Of a stretch of DNA of 64,000 nucleotides, positions 49,793 to 60,648 are shown one piece after another (position 1 is the first letter of the stretch; the number at the start of each line of letters is the position of its first letter). The notes beneath the pieces were generated by a model that was given only the letters and a program-made list of their open reading frames with translations, was not told the origin of the DNA and searched no databases. Both the position numbers and the translations under genes were made by a program. This stretch comes from Verrucomicrobiaceae bacterium (lineage in GTDB: Bacteria; Verrucomicrobiota; Verrucomicrobiia; Verrucomicrobiales; Verrucomicrobiaceae): assembly GCA_016713245.1 (NCBI GenBank), contig JADJPM010000001.1:186001-250000 (forward strand), read 5' to 3'.

Positions 49793-51709
49793 ATGCTGAG
49801 ACTTCTTTTTGCCCTCCTCACTGCGCTTCTTTCCACCCACACCTTCGCCGACATCACCCTGGTTCGTGATGGGCAGCCGCAGGTCGTGATCATCGTGCCG
49901 GAGGGGCTTTACAAGTATGTTCAGAGACCGGCGGAACAGTTGACTGGCGATGGCGCGGTGGTGTCGTTGGCGGCGGTGGAGCTGGCGGACTACCTGGAGA
50001 AGGTGTGCGGCACGCGGCCTCAGATCGGCACGGAGACGCAAAAGGGTCTGCCAGAGGGGCCGCGCATTTATGTGGGGCACTGCAAGGCGAATGCGGACCT
50101 CGCGCCGAAACCGGAGGAGATCGTGGTTTTGACGCGAAACGGCGATTTGCACCTCTGCGGCGGCGATTCGGGGCCGGGCGGCATGATTTGCAAAGGCACG
50201 CTCTTTGCCGTGTATGACTTCATCGAGCGGGAACTCGGCGTGCGCTGGCTTTTCCCCGGTGAGCATGGCGAGGTGGTGCCAAAGTGGGCGACGATCACGA
50301 TTGCGGATTTGAACCGCCGTGAGCAGCCACGCATCGCCAAGCGCAAGCTGCGCAATGTGGCGGTGTCGCGTGAGGAGACCTTTGCGCCGGTGTTGGAGAA
50401 GTGGGGCGTTTCGCTGGAGGCATGGAAAACGGCGCAGGGCGAGGTCGCGACCGGCCCGTGGCATCGGCGGATGCGGCTGGGGCAGCGCATCGAGATCCAT
50501 GGCGGTCATGCGTTTGCTGGGTGGTGGGAAAAACATGGCAAGGAGCATCCCGAGTGGTTCGCGCTGCAACCCGATGGCACCCGCACGCAGACGCCGGTGC
50601 GGGAGCGACTGTGCAAATCGAACGCTGCGCTGTGGGATGAGATCGCTCGGGTGAAGATCGCGGCGTTCAAAGCCGATCCCTCGCTGCTCACGGCCTCCAT
50701 CTCTCCCAACGACGGCGGCAAAAACAAGTTCTGCATGTGCGAGGGCTGTCGTGCGCTCGATCCCGCCGAAGCGCCGAAGATCCTCGGTGATTCACAGCTC
50801 ATTGATCCCGCCACGAAGCAGCCCTTTGCCGAATACCCATCGCTCAGTGATCGCACGTTCACGTTCTTCAACGAGATCGCCACCCGCGTGGGCCGCGAGA
50901 TGCCGGACCGCGACCTCGTGGCCTATGCGTATTCGGTTTATCGCAGCGTGCCGGTGAAGGTGAAGCATCTTCAGCCGAACCTCATCATCGGCTATGTCGG
51001 CATGAATCTGAGCGAGATCGAAGCTTGGTCGAGGATCGCGCCGAAGCTCTTCATTCGTCCGAACGACCTCGGTCCTGCCATCGACCTCGGCATGCCACGC
51101 AACAACGCCGCGTGGTTTGCGCAGGCCGTGAAGTCCGGCGTCGAGCACAAGGCCATCGGCTTCGACTTCGACAACGGCCACGGCAACTGGAGCGCCCACG
51201 GCCTCGATTACTACGTGCTGTGCAAAGCGATGTGGAATCCCGATCTCGATGTCGCTGCCACCATCTCCGACTACTGCCGCGCCGCGTATGGCCCTGCGGC
51301 AGAGGTGATGCAGCAGTATCACGCAGTTCTCGCCAAGATCAGTGAGCAAGTCCGCGCCGATCCCGAACTCGGTCCCCGCAAGCCCCGTGCCGCCCGCCTG
51401 CGCCGCTACTACTCCGAGGAGGCCCTGCAAGCTCTCGAAGCCATCCTGAAGTCAGCCCAAATGGTGCAAGGCGATGACCCCGGCGTAAATGTCCGCATTC
51501 AAATGGCCGCCGATGCCGTGAAGTATGCCCGACTCGTCACCGCGCTGCTCGAAGTTGCTCACGACAAGAAATCCCCGATTCTCGCCGAGCGCCTCGCCGC
51601 CGTGGAGTCCCTCCTCAAAACCAAAGTCCTCACCCCCGAACTCGCCCCGCTCCACAGCCATCGCTACCTGCGCATGGCCCTGGCGTATGTGGAGCGCGAG
51701 GTGGAATGA
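49793..51709 (+). CDS. Secreted DUF4838 family protein (glycosidase-like)
   Basis: The 638-residue protein has a signal peptide (LLFALLTALLSTHTFAD). The N-terminal half has the carbohydrate-hydrolase-associated fold (ELADYLEKVCGTRPQIGTE, then TLFAVYDFIERELGVRWLFPGE). The DUF4838 core follows: WWEKHGKEHPEWFALQPDGTR, LTASISPNDGGKNKFCMCEGCRALD, with acidic residues suited to catalysis in a TIM barrel. DUF4838 proteins are putative glycan hydrolases. A paralogue lies at 60649-62627. The next gene, a sialidase-like protein, starts eight bases after the stop, so the two form a catabolic operon that is unrelated in composition to the accessory genes around it. Confidence 0.82.
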   Translation: MLRLLFALLTALLSTHTFADITLVRDGQPQVVIIVPEGLYKYVQRPAEQLTGDGAVVSLAAVELADYLEKVCGTRPQIGTETQKGLPEGPRIYVGHCKANADLAPKPEEIVVLTRNGDLHLCGGDSGPGGMICKGTLFAVYDFIERELGVRWLFPGEHGEVVPKWATITIADLNRREQPRIAKRKLRNVAVSREETFAPVLEKWGVSLEAWKTAQGEVATGPWHRRMRLGQRIEIHGGHAFAGWWEKHGKEHPEWFALQPDGTRTQTPVRERLCKSNAALWDEIARVKIAAFKADPSLLTASISPNDGGKNKFCMCEGCRALDPAEAPKILGDSQLIDPATKQPFAEYPSLSDRTFTFFNEIATRVGREMPDRDLVAYAYSVYRSVPVKVKHLQPNLIIGYVGMNLSEIEAWSRIAPKLFIRPNDLGPAIDLGMPRNNAAWFAQAVKSGVEHKAIGFDFDNGHGNWSAHGLDYYVLCKAMWNPDLDVAATISDYCRAAYGPAAEVMQQYHAVLAKISEQVRADPELGPRKPRAARLRRYYSEEALQALEAILKSAQMVQGDDPGVNVRIQMAADAVKYARLVTALLEVAHDKKSPILAERLAAVESLLKTKVLTPELAPLHSHRYLRMALAYVEREVE

Positions 51710-51716
51710 ACCAGCG

Positions 51717-52769
51717 ATGAAACTTCTTCTTATACTCCTCACCGCGCCACTCGCCGCGCTCCACGCTCAGGAAGCACCTGCGATCCAAATCACCGACCGC
51801 ACGGTCATCTTCAAGCACACGAGCACGGATCCGAAGGACCCGGCGAATACGTCGGGCTTCAATCTCGGGCCGAGCATCGTCGCGCTGCCAGATGGGCGAG
51901 TGATGGCGGTGTGGTTCTCATCGCCATCGGAGGGTGCGGAGTCGCAGCGCATCGTGCAGGCGTTTTCATCGGATCAAGGCCGCACCTGGGGCGCGGCGAG
52001 CGTGTTGCAGGACTTTGCGGGACGCGCTGATTTCGATCCGGTGCTGTTCGTGGCCGGGAGCGAGACGTTTCTCTTTTTCTCCGCCTTCACGCCGCAGATC
52101 GACATCTACTTCCGTCGCAGCAGCGACTCCGCGAAGAGATGGACCGAGCCGGTGAAGCTGAACCAGCCGAACCACACCACACGCTCCAACGGCATCCGCC
52201 TCTCCTCGGGCGAACTCCTCGTGCCGCTGCACCTGCGCGGGACGAAGTCCGGCGGCGTGTTGAAATCGAGCGATGGCGGCCAGACATGGAAGCGCTTCGG
52301 CGCAGTGGCCAATCCCGAAGGCCAAGGCGGCGAGCCGACCATCGCGGAGACGAAGTCCGGAGCCATCCACATGATCCTGCGCACCAAGGACGGCCAGCTC
52401 TGGCGCTCCATCAGCCACGACAAAGGCGAGACCTGGAGCGCGACCGAGAAGACCGGCCTCACGGCCACATCAAGCGCCAGCCACCTGCTTTGCACCCGCG
52501 ATGGCACCCTCGTCCTCACCTCCAATCCCGGCCCCGTCCCGCACCGTTTCCCGCTCCACCTCCGCCTCTCCCACGATGAAGGAAAGACCTGGAGCGAGCC
52601 CACCTTGCTCGCAGATCGCCCCCAGAAAGTCGGCGGCTGGTCCATCTGCTACCCCGCCCTCACCGAACTGCCGGATGGCTCGCTCGTTGCCATCTGGGCG
52701 CAGATCAAAAACTCAACCGGTGAGCTGTATGGGGACATTCACTCGGCGCGAATCACACTGAAGAACTAA
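51717..52769 (+). CDS. Secreted sialidase-like (BNR/Asp-box) protein
   Basis: The 350-residue protein has a signal peptide (LLLILLTAPLAALHAQE) and four Asp-boxes: SSDQGRTWG, SSDGGQTWK, SHDKGETWS and SHDEGKTWS, spaced as blades of a six-bladed propeller. The classical sialidase Arg triad is not evident: there is no FRIP motif, although RSNGIRL and GGEPTI occur. It could therefore cleave another sugar or only bind. Co-directional with the DUF4838 gene. The ATG at 51717 is chosen because the signal peptide begins there; an upstream frame overlaps the DUF4838 gene. Confidence 0.8.
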   Translation: MKLLLILLTAPLAALHAQEAPAIQITDRTVIFKHTSTDPKDPANTSGFNLGPSIVALPDGRVMAVWFSSPSEGAESQRIVQAFSSDQGRTWGAASVLQDFAGRADFDPVLFVAGSETFLFFSAFTPQIDIYFRRSSDSAKRWTEPVKLNQPNHTTRSNGIRLSSGELLVPLHLRGTKSGGVLKSSDGGQTWKRFGAVANPEGQGGEPTIAETKSGAIHMILRTKDGQLWRSISHDKGETWSATEKTGLTATSSASHLLCTRDGTLVLTSNPGPVPHRFPLHLRLSHDEGKTWSEPTLLADRPQKVGGWSICYPALTELPDGSLVAIWAQIKNSTGELYGDIHSARITLKN

Positions 52770-52985
52770 ACCCTCATCTTTGGTCTGCCTCAGCCGCTCC
52801 ATGCGGATGCTAGTTGCAACGAGCATGCCACCCGCATACGCTCCTACCGTCTCAAAAATCTCTCCCCAAACTGAATCTCCGCCCACAACCACAGTATGAA
52901 CGACCCTGAATTCAGCATTTGGAAAGAGCAACGCCGCCGATAACAAGGCCATCAACCTCTTCGTGGACCTCCCCTAAAGCCCGTT

Positions 52986-53801
52986 ATGCCGTCAAACGTG
53001 AAAACCGTAAGCCGAGGTGAAATGGCTTTTTCACATCAGTTGGGCAACGTAACGGTCTCAGGCCATTCTCTTTCACAATCCGAAACCGACGAAGCGCTTG
53101 AGCACAGCGTCATTCCTTTGCTGAAAGACGATTCTGGTGCCGGAGAAATCGAGCGACTGCTCACGTCGCTAGCGACGACCGAGTTTGCAACTGACCACCT
53201 TCGTGCTGCTCTGACGGATGATAGGATGCTCCCGGATTGGCAGGTCGGTGAGGCGCTGGCGGAAGCATATTTGCAGGATCATCATGATTGTGAGTTCCCT
53301 TGGCCGATGTCTCGTGATGCGAGAAATCCGCGTGGGAGTTTGCCCGGCACTGACTCGGTTGGATTTCAAGAGCATGATGGCTCCTATCGGATGGCTTTCG
53401 GTGAAACCAAAACCTCCAACGACAAGAATCGCCCTCCACAAGTCTGGAGCGGACGAAGTGGCCTCAAGAAGCAACTCGAGGGATTGCGCGATTCTACAGA
53501 GATCAAAGGGCACATCGTTGTTCGCTATCTTGGCATCCGCGCAAATGGGGCAACATGGAAGGCAACCTACATGGCTGCCGCTGGTCGCTACCTCGCGAAT
53601 CCAACCGACGTAGCGCTTTTCGGCGTCTTGATTCGAGACACGGCGCCGCATGAGGATGACGCACTTGGTCGGGCGAAGGCTCTCGCCAGCGGATGCCCGC
53701 CAGACACCTTTATCGAAATCGTTGTCCTTTATCTCCCGAAGAATCAAATTGCTGCGCTGTCCAGCAGAGTAACTTCCATTGAAGGGAGACGGAAGAAATG
53801 A
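52986..53801 (+). CDS. HamA/AbpA-like PD-(D/E)xK effector nuclease
   Basis: The 271-residue protein has a PD-(D/E)xK-like signature: QVGEALAEAYLQ (Glu 89), SLPGTDSVGF (Asp 123) and MAFGETKTS (Glu 140, Lys 142), followed by a long helix LKKQLEGLRD. This order of E, G-x-D, G-E-x-K matches the DUF1837 nuclease of Hachiman (HamA) and AbpA. The overlapping downstream gene (ATGA) encodes a large superfamily 2 helicase, the expected partner. In Hachiman the helicase senses aberrant DNA and releases the nuclease to degrade it. The 216-bp gap before this gene shows no other credible gene. Confidence 0.68.
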   Translation: MPSNVKTVSRGEMAFSHQLGNVTVSGHSLSQSETDEALEHSVIPLLKDDSGAGEIERLLTSLATTEFATDHLRAALTDDRMLPDWQVGEALAEAYLQDHHDCEFPWPMSRDARNPRGSLPGTDSVGFQEHDGSYRMAFGETKTSNDKNRPPQVWSGRSGLKKQLEGLRDSTEIKGHIVVRYLGIRANGATWKATYMAAAGRYLANPTDVALFGVLIRDTAPHEDDALGRAKALASGCPPDTFIEIVVLYLPKNQIAALSSRVTSIEGRRKK

Positions 53802-56800
53802 ACGTCACCCAAAAATCTCTCGATGCGATTCGCTCGCACTGGGCTGTTCAGGCCATCTCAAAGCAGCTTGAGGCTGCTTCTGAGGCCGCGCGTTTCCGCT
53901 TTGTGTCAGGAGCACTTGGATCCAGCGTAGCATTTCAGGCGCATGATGTGGATGACGAGCTTATAGAGCGAGTCGCCACGGCATTCGAACTTGCTGCGGT
54001 GGAGGGCCTTCATGACTTGCTGCATCCGCGTTCGGATAGTGAATCTGGAGCTAGTGCCGAGAAAGCGATGGCTGCCGCCCATGAGGCATACGAATTCCGC
54101 CGCGTGCTGCCAACGCCTTCCGATGTCGAAGGGAGGATATTCCATGTCCTGCACGCTGGAGCACTCGCATACGCTGGCGATCGATGGACGGAACTACGGC
54201 AGTGGCTCACAGAAAACTCGGCGCTAGTAGCCATCCCCGAGACATCAGCTGCCGAGTGGGATCGTCATGTCCTTGTCCTCTTGTTTGATTGCTGGGTGAG
54301 ACTATTCCGGAAGAAGGGCTGGGGCGACCTCACGGGTATCGCAGAAATCGTGAAGTCCCTGCGTGAACAACAAAGGGTTCATGAGGCGAACTTCCTTGCA
54401 GCCCCAGGAGACATCTCCCGGTCCGTCGTCGCCGTGCGTCTCGTAGCTTTGTATCATTGGGCAAAAGCGACGGAGTTGCTTTCTACCTACATGCTGCAAG
54501 GCGAACCTGGAAACATTGATACCGCGCTAAATGCCCAATTTGAGGCCGCACAGCAGGCAGCCGATGCGGCGGCAGATGCACCGCTGTCGGTGCTCATCCG
54601 GTGGTTGCATGTAGCATCGCGCCGTATGGCACAGTCATCCGTTTGGACTGTGACACGCATGGTGAATTCACGTGTCACAGACTTCATTCGGCGGGCAGTT
54701 AAAGACCAGCTCATCGAACTTCTTCCCCCACAGCGTTCCGCCTTACAGGAGCAGGGATTGCTCGACCCAGCACGTCGAGCGGTAGTCGTGAATCTGCCCA
54801 CTTCCGGCGGCAAAACAGCGCTAGCTCAGTTCCGAATTCTCCAAGCGTTGAATCAGTTTAATGACCGTGGCGGCTGGGTTGCCTGCGTAGCCCCTACGCG
54901 TGCACTTGTCGCGCAAATAGCCAGACGCCTCCGTCGAGATTTTGAGCCAATTAAGGTCAACGTCGAGCAGCTTACAGCAGCTGTCGACTTGGATGCTTTT
55001 GAGCAGCGATTGCTCGCAGGAAAGACGGGCGAAGAGTCCTTCCATGTCCTCGTCGCTACCCCGGAGAAGCTAAACATCGTTATTAATCGCGGAGCCGTTA
55101 CTCGGCCATTGGCTCTGGCGGTGATAGATGAAGCGCACAACATCGAAGATACTGAGCGCGGAATGCGGATTGAGCTGTTGCTCGCGACCATCAAACGTGA
55201 ATGTCAGGACGCGAGCTTCCTGCTGCTCATGCCATTTGTGCCAAATAGCAAAGACCTCGCTAATTGGTTGGAGCCTGGAAGTGGCGCGAACATCAGCCTC
55301 GGCTCTACTGCTTGGCGACCCAACGAGCGGCTCGTCGGGGTATTCGACATTGTGAAGGACGATTCCGAACGGGCCGGATGGCGAATGGAGTATGAAACCC
55401 TGACCACGACACAAAAGACGACGCACTTGCGCGGCAAGCATCGCGTAGATGGCGTGAAGCCGCTGAACATCCCGAGGACGAAGGCATCTTCATTGGGGAT
55501 GCAAACTGGGGCGATGAGTCGGGTTTTTGGTGAGGCGGGGCGCGGCACAAGCGTCGCAGTCGTCAATCAGCTTAGACTCACATGGTCGGTTGGAGCCGAG
55601 ATAGCAAAAGCATTGCCCCCACTATCGAGACCCGACCCTGCACTGGACTTAGTCAGGAAATTCGTCGCGACAGAAGTTAGTCCGGATTTTGCTTTGTGCG
55701 GACTTCTAGAAAAAGGCGTAGCCGTTCATCACACGGGGCTCTCAGAAGAGACGCGTTCACTTGTTGAGTGGCTGGCCGAACAGAACAGTCTCCGTGTGCT
55801 TTGTGCGACGATGGGCATCGCACAAGGTATTAACTTTCCAATCGGCTCCGTATTTCTATCCACAAAAGCGTTCGCATACGGGAATCAAATGACCCGTCGC
55901 GCCTTCTGGAATCTCGCAGGTCGAGCGGGCCGCGTAGGGCAAGATAGCGTGGGAGTTGTTGGTATTGCTGCTGGGAAAGACCGCAACGGCGTGATTGATT
56001 TTGTCAGGCAGCAAACCGAGGAACTCATTTCGCAACTGGTCTCAATCGTGCGGGGTCTCAGCGCGACTGATTTGGGACAGATGGAGAAAGTTATCCATCG
56101 CGAAGAATGGTCCGCCTTCCGCAGTTACATCGCACACCTTTTTAACGAACTGCAAAACCTTCAAGCCGTCCTCGGCGCTGCGCAACAAACGCTTCGCGAT
56201 ACGCTGGGCTACAGCACATTGGAATCCAGCACGAATCCTGAAGACCGAAAGCGGGCAGGTGCATTACTCAAGGCGACCCATGCTTATGTGACCGAACTGA
56301 GTCAGCACCCAGAAAACGCCACACTCGCTGACGCGACAGGTTTCGATCCTGACGGCGTGCGCGCTGCGATTATCGAGATGGGAAACCTGGAACACAGGTT
56401 ACAACCCTCTGACTGGCAGCCAGGAAGCATCTTTGGAAGTCGTTCGGTATTGCCACAACTAGTCGGTGTGATGCTAAAAGTGCCTCAGCTTCGCGGTGAG
56501 CTTGAGAAGTTGGCTGGCAGCCACGGCATGGACCAACGACACATCGCAGACATTGCTAAGGATTGGGTCAGCGGAGTGCCGCTAGCGACTCTGGCGCGGA
56601 AATACTTCATGAAGAAGGACGTTGACAACGACATCACCGTTGCGCTCAGCGATACTTGCAAAGGCATTTACAAGACACTCGCAAACTTCGGCACTTGGGG
56701 ACTCGCCGCACTGTCTCAGATGGGGCCGTCTGGTCTGAATTTCGAAACCATGTCTGAGCAAGAGAAGAGGACAATCAACACCCTTCCTGCGATGCTCTAT

Positions 56801-57049
56801 CACGGCGTGGCCACCGAAAGTGCCGTGCTGCTTCGTATGAACGCTGTTCCAAGAAGCATTGCCCCCAACCTTGCTGCTGAAATGGAAAGAGAACTTGGCT
56901 CCAAGCGCGATGAGGCGACCATTCGCACGGCTCGTGAGTTCTTGAAGAGCCGCACCTCTCAGCAGTGGGAGAAATCTAGGCCAAAAAATGCGCCAATGAC
57001 TGGCGACGATTACCGCGAGGTTTGGCGCATACTTTCAGGCGAGTCGTGA
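53798..57049 (+). CDS. HamB/AbpB-like superfamily 2 helicase
   Basis: The 1083-residue protein carries an SF2 helicase core in the middle. Motif I is LPTSGGKTALAQ (about 333-344), motif Ia is CVAPTRALVAQ, motif II is DEAH (about 444-447). RecA2 includes AVHHTGLSEETRSLVEWL and motif VI is NLAGRAGRVGQ (about 707-714). The ~310-residue N-terminal domain and the ~350-residue C-terminal domain are helical and otherwise unrecognised. Size, architecture and the coupled nuclease gene resemble Hachiman HamB or AbpB. Base composition is lower in G+C than the flanking DUF4838 and beta-helix genes. It might alternatively be a DNA-repair helicase, but the nuclease pairing favours anti-phage defence. Confidence 0.75.
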   Translation: MNVTQKSLDAIRSHWAVQAISKQLEAASEAARFRFVSGALGSSVAFQAHDVDDELIERVATAFELAAVEGLHDLLHPRSDSESGASAEKAMAAAHEAYEFRRVLPTPSDVEGRIFHVLHAGALAYAGDRWTELRQWLTENSALVAIPETSAAEWDRHVLVLLFDCWVRLFRKKGWGDLTGIAEIVKSLREQQRVHEANFLAAPGDISRSVVAVRLVALYHWAKATELLSTYMLQGEPGNIDTALNAQFEAAQQAADAAADAPLSVLIRWLHVASRRMAQSSVWTVTRMVNSRVTDFIRRAVKDQLIELLPPQRSALQEQGLLDPARRAVVVNLPTSGGKTALAQFRILQALNQFNDRGGWVACVAPTRALVAQIARRLRRDFEPIKVNVEQLTAAVDLDAFEQRLLAGKTGEESFHVLVATPEKLNIVINRGAVTRPLALAVIDEAHNIEDTERGMRIELLLATIKRECQDASFLLLMPFVPNSKDLANWLEPGSGANISLGSTAWRPNERLVGVFDIVKDDSERAGWRMEYETLTTTQKTTHLRGKHRVDGVKPLNIPRTKASSLGMQTGAMSRVFGEAGRGTSVAVVNQLRLTWSVGAEIAKALPPLSRPDPALDLVRKFVATEVSPDFALCGLLEKGVAVHHTGLSEETRSLVEWLAEQNSLRVLCATMGIAQGINFPIGSVFLSTKAFAYGNQMTRRAFWNLAGRAGRVGQDSVGVVGIAAGKDRNGVIDFVRQQTEELISQLVSIVRGLSATDLGQMEKVIHREEWSAFRSYIAHLFNELQNLQAVLGAAQQTLRDTLGYSTLESSTNPEDRKRAGALLKATHAYVTELSQHPENATLADATGFDPDGVRAAIIEMGNLEHRLQPSDWQPGSIFGSRSVLPQLVGVMLKVPQLRGELEKLAGSHGMDQRHIADIAKDWVSGVPLATLARKYFMKKDVDNDITVALSDTCKGIYKTLANFGTWGLAALSQMGPSGLNFETMSEQEKRTINTLPAMLYHGVATESAVLLRMNAVPRSIAPNLAAEMERELGSKRDEATIRTAREFLKSRTSQQWEKSRPKNAPMTGDDYREVWRILSGES

Positions 57050-57137
57050 CCAAGCGACATCGATAGCATCTCCTTTAGAGGTCACGTCCTCTCTCACCGA
57101 CAATCCAAGATCGCCGCTCATCGTGCGTATTCGTCCC

Positions 57138-60100
57138 ATGTTTCGTCTCGGACTTTGCTTTCTCATCTCCTGCGCCTCCGCAGCCGACCTGACCGTCGGT
57201 CCGCAGGGCTTCAAGACGATCGGCGAGGGTGTGGCGGAGCTGAAGGCGGGTGACACGTTGACGATCTTGCCGGGCGAATATCTCGAGTCGGTCGAGCTTC
57301 GGAAGCTCGCGGGCACGAAGGACGCGCCGATCATGATCCGGGCGCAGCGGGCGGGCACGGTGCTGATGCGCGGGGATGTGGAGGTGGCGGGCTGGGAGGC
57401 GGTGGCGGGACTCGATGGGGTGTTTGCAGTGACGTTTGAGAAGACCGTGCACGGGGTGGCTGATCCGCGGATGCTGCGGCACTACGAGCCGGGTGCGAAC
57501 GTGTCGGAGATCCGCACGAAGCCGGGCGTGTTTTTCCATGATGCGAAATCAGGCCGGTTGCATGTGCGCACGCCGGATGCACGGCCTCCGGGTGTGCTCA
57601 TGGTGTCGATCACGAACAAGAATGGGATCGCTCTGGAAAACTGCGCGCACATCACCATCGAGGGGCTGGCCTTCACTGGCTATCAGCATGCGGACACCTC
57701 GGTCTTGCTCGGCTCGCGCACGCGCTGGGGCGTGCTCGCGGGGAAATGCGAAAGCATCACGCTGCGTCGCTGCTCGGCCTATCTGAACAGCGGAGGCTTC
57801 TGTTTCTCGTCGGTGGGCGGCTCGGTGATCGAGGATTGTTTCGCCTTCGGCAATGCCTCGCGCACCATCGGCATCTCGAATCAGATTTTGGGCTGGGGCG
57901 CGAAAGATTGCGTCTTCAGACGCAACCGCATCGAGGGCTTCAACAGCGCCGTCGGCAGCCAGGATCAGATCACGTTTTACAGCAACGACGGGCACGCGAA
58001 CCTGCTGGAGAACAACATCGCGATCAATGCGAGCTTCATGGACAAGGGCGATGCTAAAAACGTGCGTGTGGTGGGCAATCTCACGACAGGGCCGAAGCCG
58101 GGATTTTACCAGGAGGAGGACGCCTCCAACCTGCGCGTGCAATACACCAACCCGGCGAAGCTGACCGCGCAGTTTGCCGATCCGGTGACTGGCGATTTCC
58201 GCCTGCTGCCGGACTCACCGCAGCGCGGCAAAGGATTGAATGGCGCGGACCCCGGACCGAATCCGTTTCGCGAGGAAGTCTTCTTTGTCTCGCCGGAGGG
58301 CGATGATGGTGCGAGCGGGCTCACTCCCGCGAAACCGTGGAAGACGCTGACACACGCCGCCGCCAAAGCCAAGGCGGGCGACACGATTTACCTCATGCCG
58401 GGTGTGTATGAGGAAGCGCTCACGCCCGCTCAATCGGGCACGGCGGAGAAGCCGATCCGTTTCGTGCGGCGTGGCGATGGTCGCGTGATCCTCGATGGCA
58501 AAGGCACGCTGCCTGTGGGCATCGACTTGAGCTGACACTCGCACATCGAGATCGAGGGGCTCGTCGTGCGGAACTTCTCGCAGCATGGCGTGAAGGCGGC
58601 GGACGGCGCGGGCATCACGCTCTCGCATCTCATGATCGGAGGCGGCGGCGCTGATGCTTTACACGCGAGCCAGGTGAACGCGCTGACGCTGCGGCATTGC
58701 TTCCTCGCGCGCAGCGGCGGCGCGGTGGTGCGCCTGGAGCGATGCGGCGATGCCACGCTGATGGGCAATCTTTTCGGCGATGGCACCGGGCCGCGCCTCG
58801 TGTGTGACGCGTCGTCGCTCGCGTCGTTGTGGTCGGATCGGAATCACTTCATGCCCGGCGGAGCCACCTTGATCGAAGCCGCGGGTCAAAAACATGCCAC
58901 TCTCGCCGACTGGCAAAAGTCAGGCATGGACGCGCACAGTCTCATCGCTGAGCCGGGCTTTGATGAGAAAGGAACCGGTGGCGGTGGAGTCCTGCTCCGC
59001 GCGGATTCGATGCTCGTCGGGCGTGGTCCGCTCGCAGCAGCCATCGGACCGTTTCGCCGCGTGAGCGCGGAGCAGCCCGTGGCCGTCGAGCAGTCGCATC
59101 TCCACAGCGCCACGACCACCACGGCCAATCTCGAATGCCGCACGTCCTCCGCGCCGGTGGAAATCACGCTGGAGTGGGGAGACACGCCAGCGCTCGGTCA
59201 AAAGCGCAGCGCGCTCGCTGGCATCGACCACTCGATCAGCCTCACCGGTCTGAAGCCCGGTGCTACTTATCACGCGCGCTTCACCGCCAGCGCTCGCGAG
59301 ACACGCACGGTCTTCGCCACAGACCGCGACACGCTCCAGGCCACGGGCGATGCCGCGCAGGCAGAGACGATCACTTTCACCACGCCCGCATCCACCACAG
59401 CGCCGCGCACCTTCCACGTCTCGCCGGATGGTGATGACACCCGCGCCGGTCTTGCGCGTGAAAGCGCCTGGCGCACGATCCATCACGCCGCAGCGCAAGC
59501 CGTCGCTGGCGACACCGTGCTCGTCCACACGGGCACTTATGAGGAAACCATCATCGTGCGCGGCACCGGCGCCGCTGATGCGCCGCTCACCTTTCGCACC
59601 GCGCCGGGTGCCATCGTGTGGCTCACCGGCAGCGACCGCCTGCGCTCCACCGCCTTCTTGATCAAAGAAAAGAGCCACGTCGTGCTCGATGGCTTCCGCT
59701 TCCGCGACTTCCTCTCCGAGGAATCGAGCCACAAGAGCGTCGTCGTCATCATCGGCGGCTCGCACAACACCGTGCGGCGCTGCTTTTACGACGGGCGCGT
59801 GCTGAACGGCTACATGAACGTCTTCCTCTCCATGAACGACAGCCCCGACGCCCTCGCCGAGAACTGCGTCATGATCCTCGGCATGGGCGAAGGCATGACG
59901 CTCAACACCTGCCCGCGCTCCGTCGTGCGCCACTGCGTCTTCTACAACAACAACATCCGCGCCCTCTCCATCATGAGCGCCGTCACCGGCTCACAGCACG
60001 ATCCCGTCAGCGTCACGCACAATCTCTTCTGCGCCGTCATCCCGGCCAAAGGCGGCAGCGCGTTCATGCGCACGCGGCAGTTGCGCAACCTCGTCTCCGA

Positions 60101-60542
60101 TCACAACGCCTACTTCGACCGCATCCCGGAGAGCGAGCGCAGCATCGTCGAGACGATGTTCATCGGCGAAAAGAAAGTCGGCCAGCCGAAGCCCGGCTCC
60201 TACGACGGCCTCGACTTCACCCTCGCCACGATCCGCACCGAAACTGGCAATGAAAAGCACTCCCGCTTCGGCAATCCCGGCCTTCCCGTCGTGAAGGAAC
60301 TCTCCCCGCGCTACGACAAGGACATCCCGGCCAACAACGAGCGCACCTGGCAGGGCCAATGGTTGGCCAACGAGCTGCACCAGACGCGGCAGGAAATCCA
60401 GCCGCTCGATTTCCACCTTTTCATCGCCGCGCCCGACCATCCGCTCGCCAAAGCCGCCGACGGCAACCCCATCGGCCTCGATCCGGCGGCGTTTGGCGCT
60501 GATTTCGCACGGGCGGTGGATCGCGGTGGGCCCGCTCATTGA
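57138..60542 (+). pseudogene. Secreted right-handed parallel beta-helix protein, interrupted by an in-frame TGA
   Basis: One continuous reading frame of about 1134 codons is broken by a single TGA at 58533-58535 (context DLS-stop-HSHIEIEGL), where TGG for Trp would restore it. The protein has a signal peptide (LGLCFLISCASAAD) and three DUF1565-like openings: VGPQGFKTIGEGVAELKAGD, VSPEGDDGASGLTPAKPWKT and VSPDGDDTRAGLARESAWRT, the latter two with AGDT and G-x-Y-E-E. Parallel-helix rungs (ENCAHITIEGLAFTG, LRRCSAYLNSGG) follow. A fibronectin-like part (LKPGATYHARFTA) lies near 59260. It is probably a polysaccharide lyase or glycan-binding protein. The second half could not be translated from its own strong start, so the gene is likely inactive unless the TGA is a sequence error. 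Confidence 0.75.
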
Positions 60543-60648
60543 ATCGTTTCCATGAACACACTCAACTATGAATCGTTGGTCGGTGCCACGCAGGCTGCGC
60601 GTGGCCCTAGAAACGCAGCCCCCGACAACGCTCGTCAATGAAGCCATC

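Noticed and set aside
52713..52955. Minus-strand 80-codon frame between the sialidase-like and HamA-like genes
   Set aside because: It overlaps the sialidase-like 3' end and lacks a recognised family. It might be a remnant of a membrane protein but is too weak to annotate.
58533..58535. TGA read as selenocysteine
   Set aside because: No SECIS-like hairpin is apparent and the context fits a lost Trp codon in a beta-helix rung rather than a redox site.
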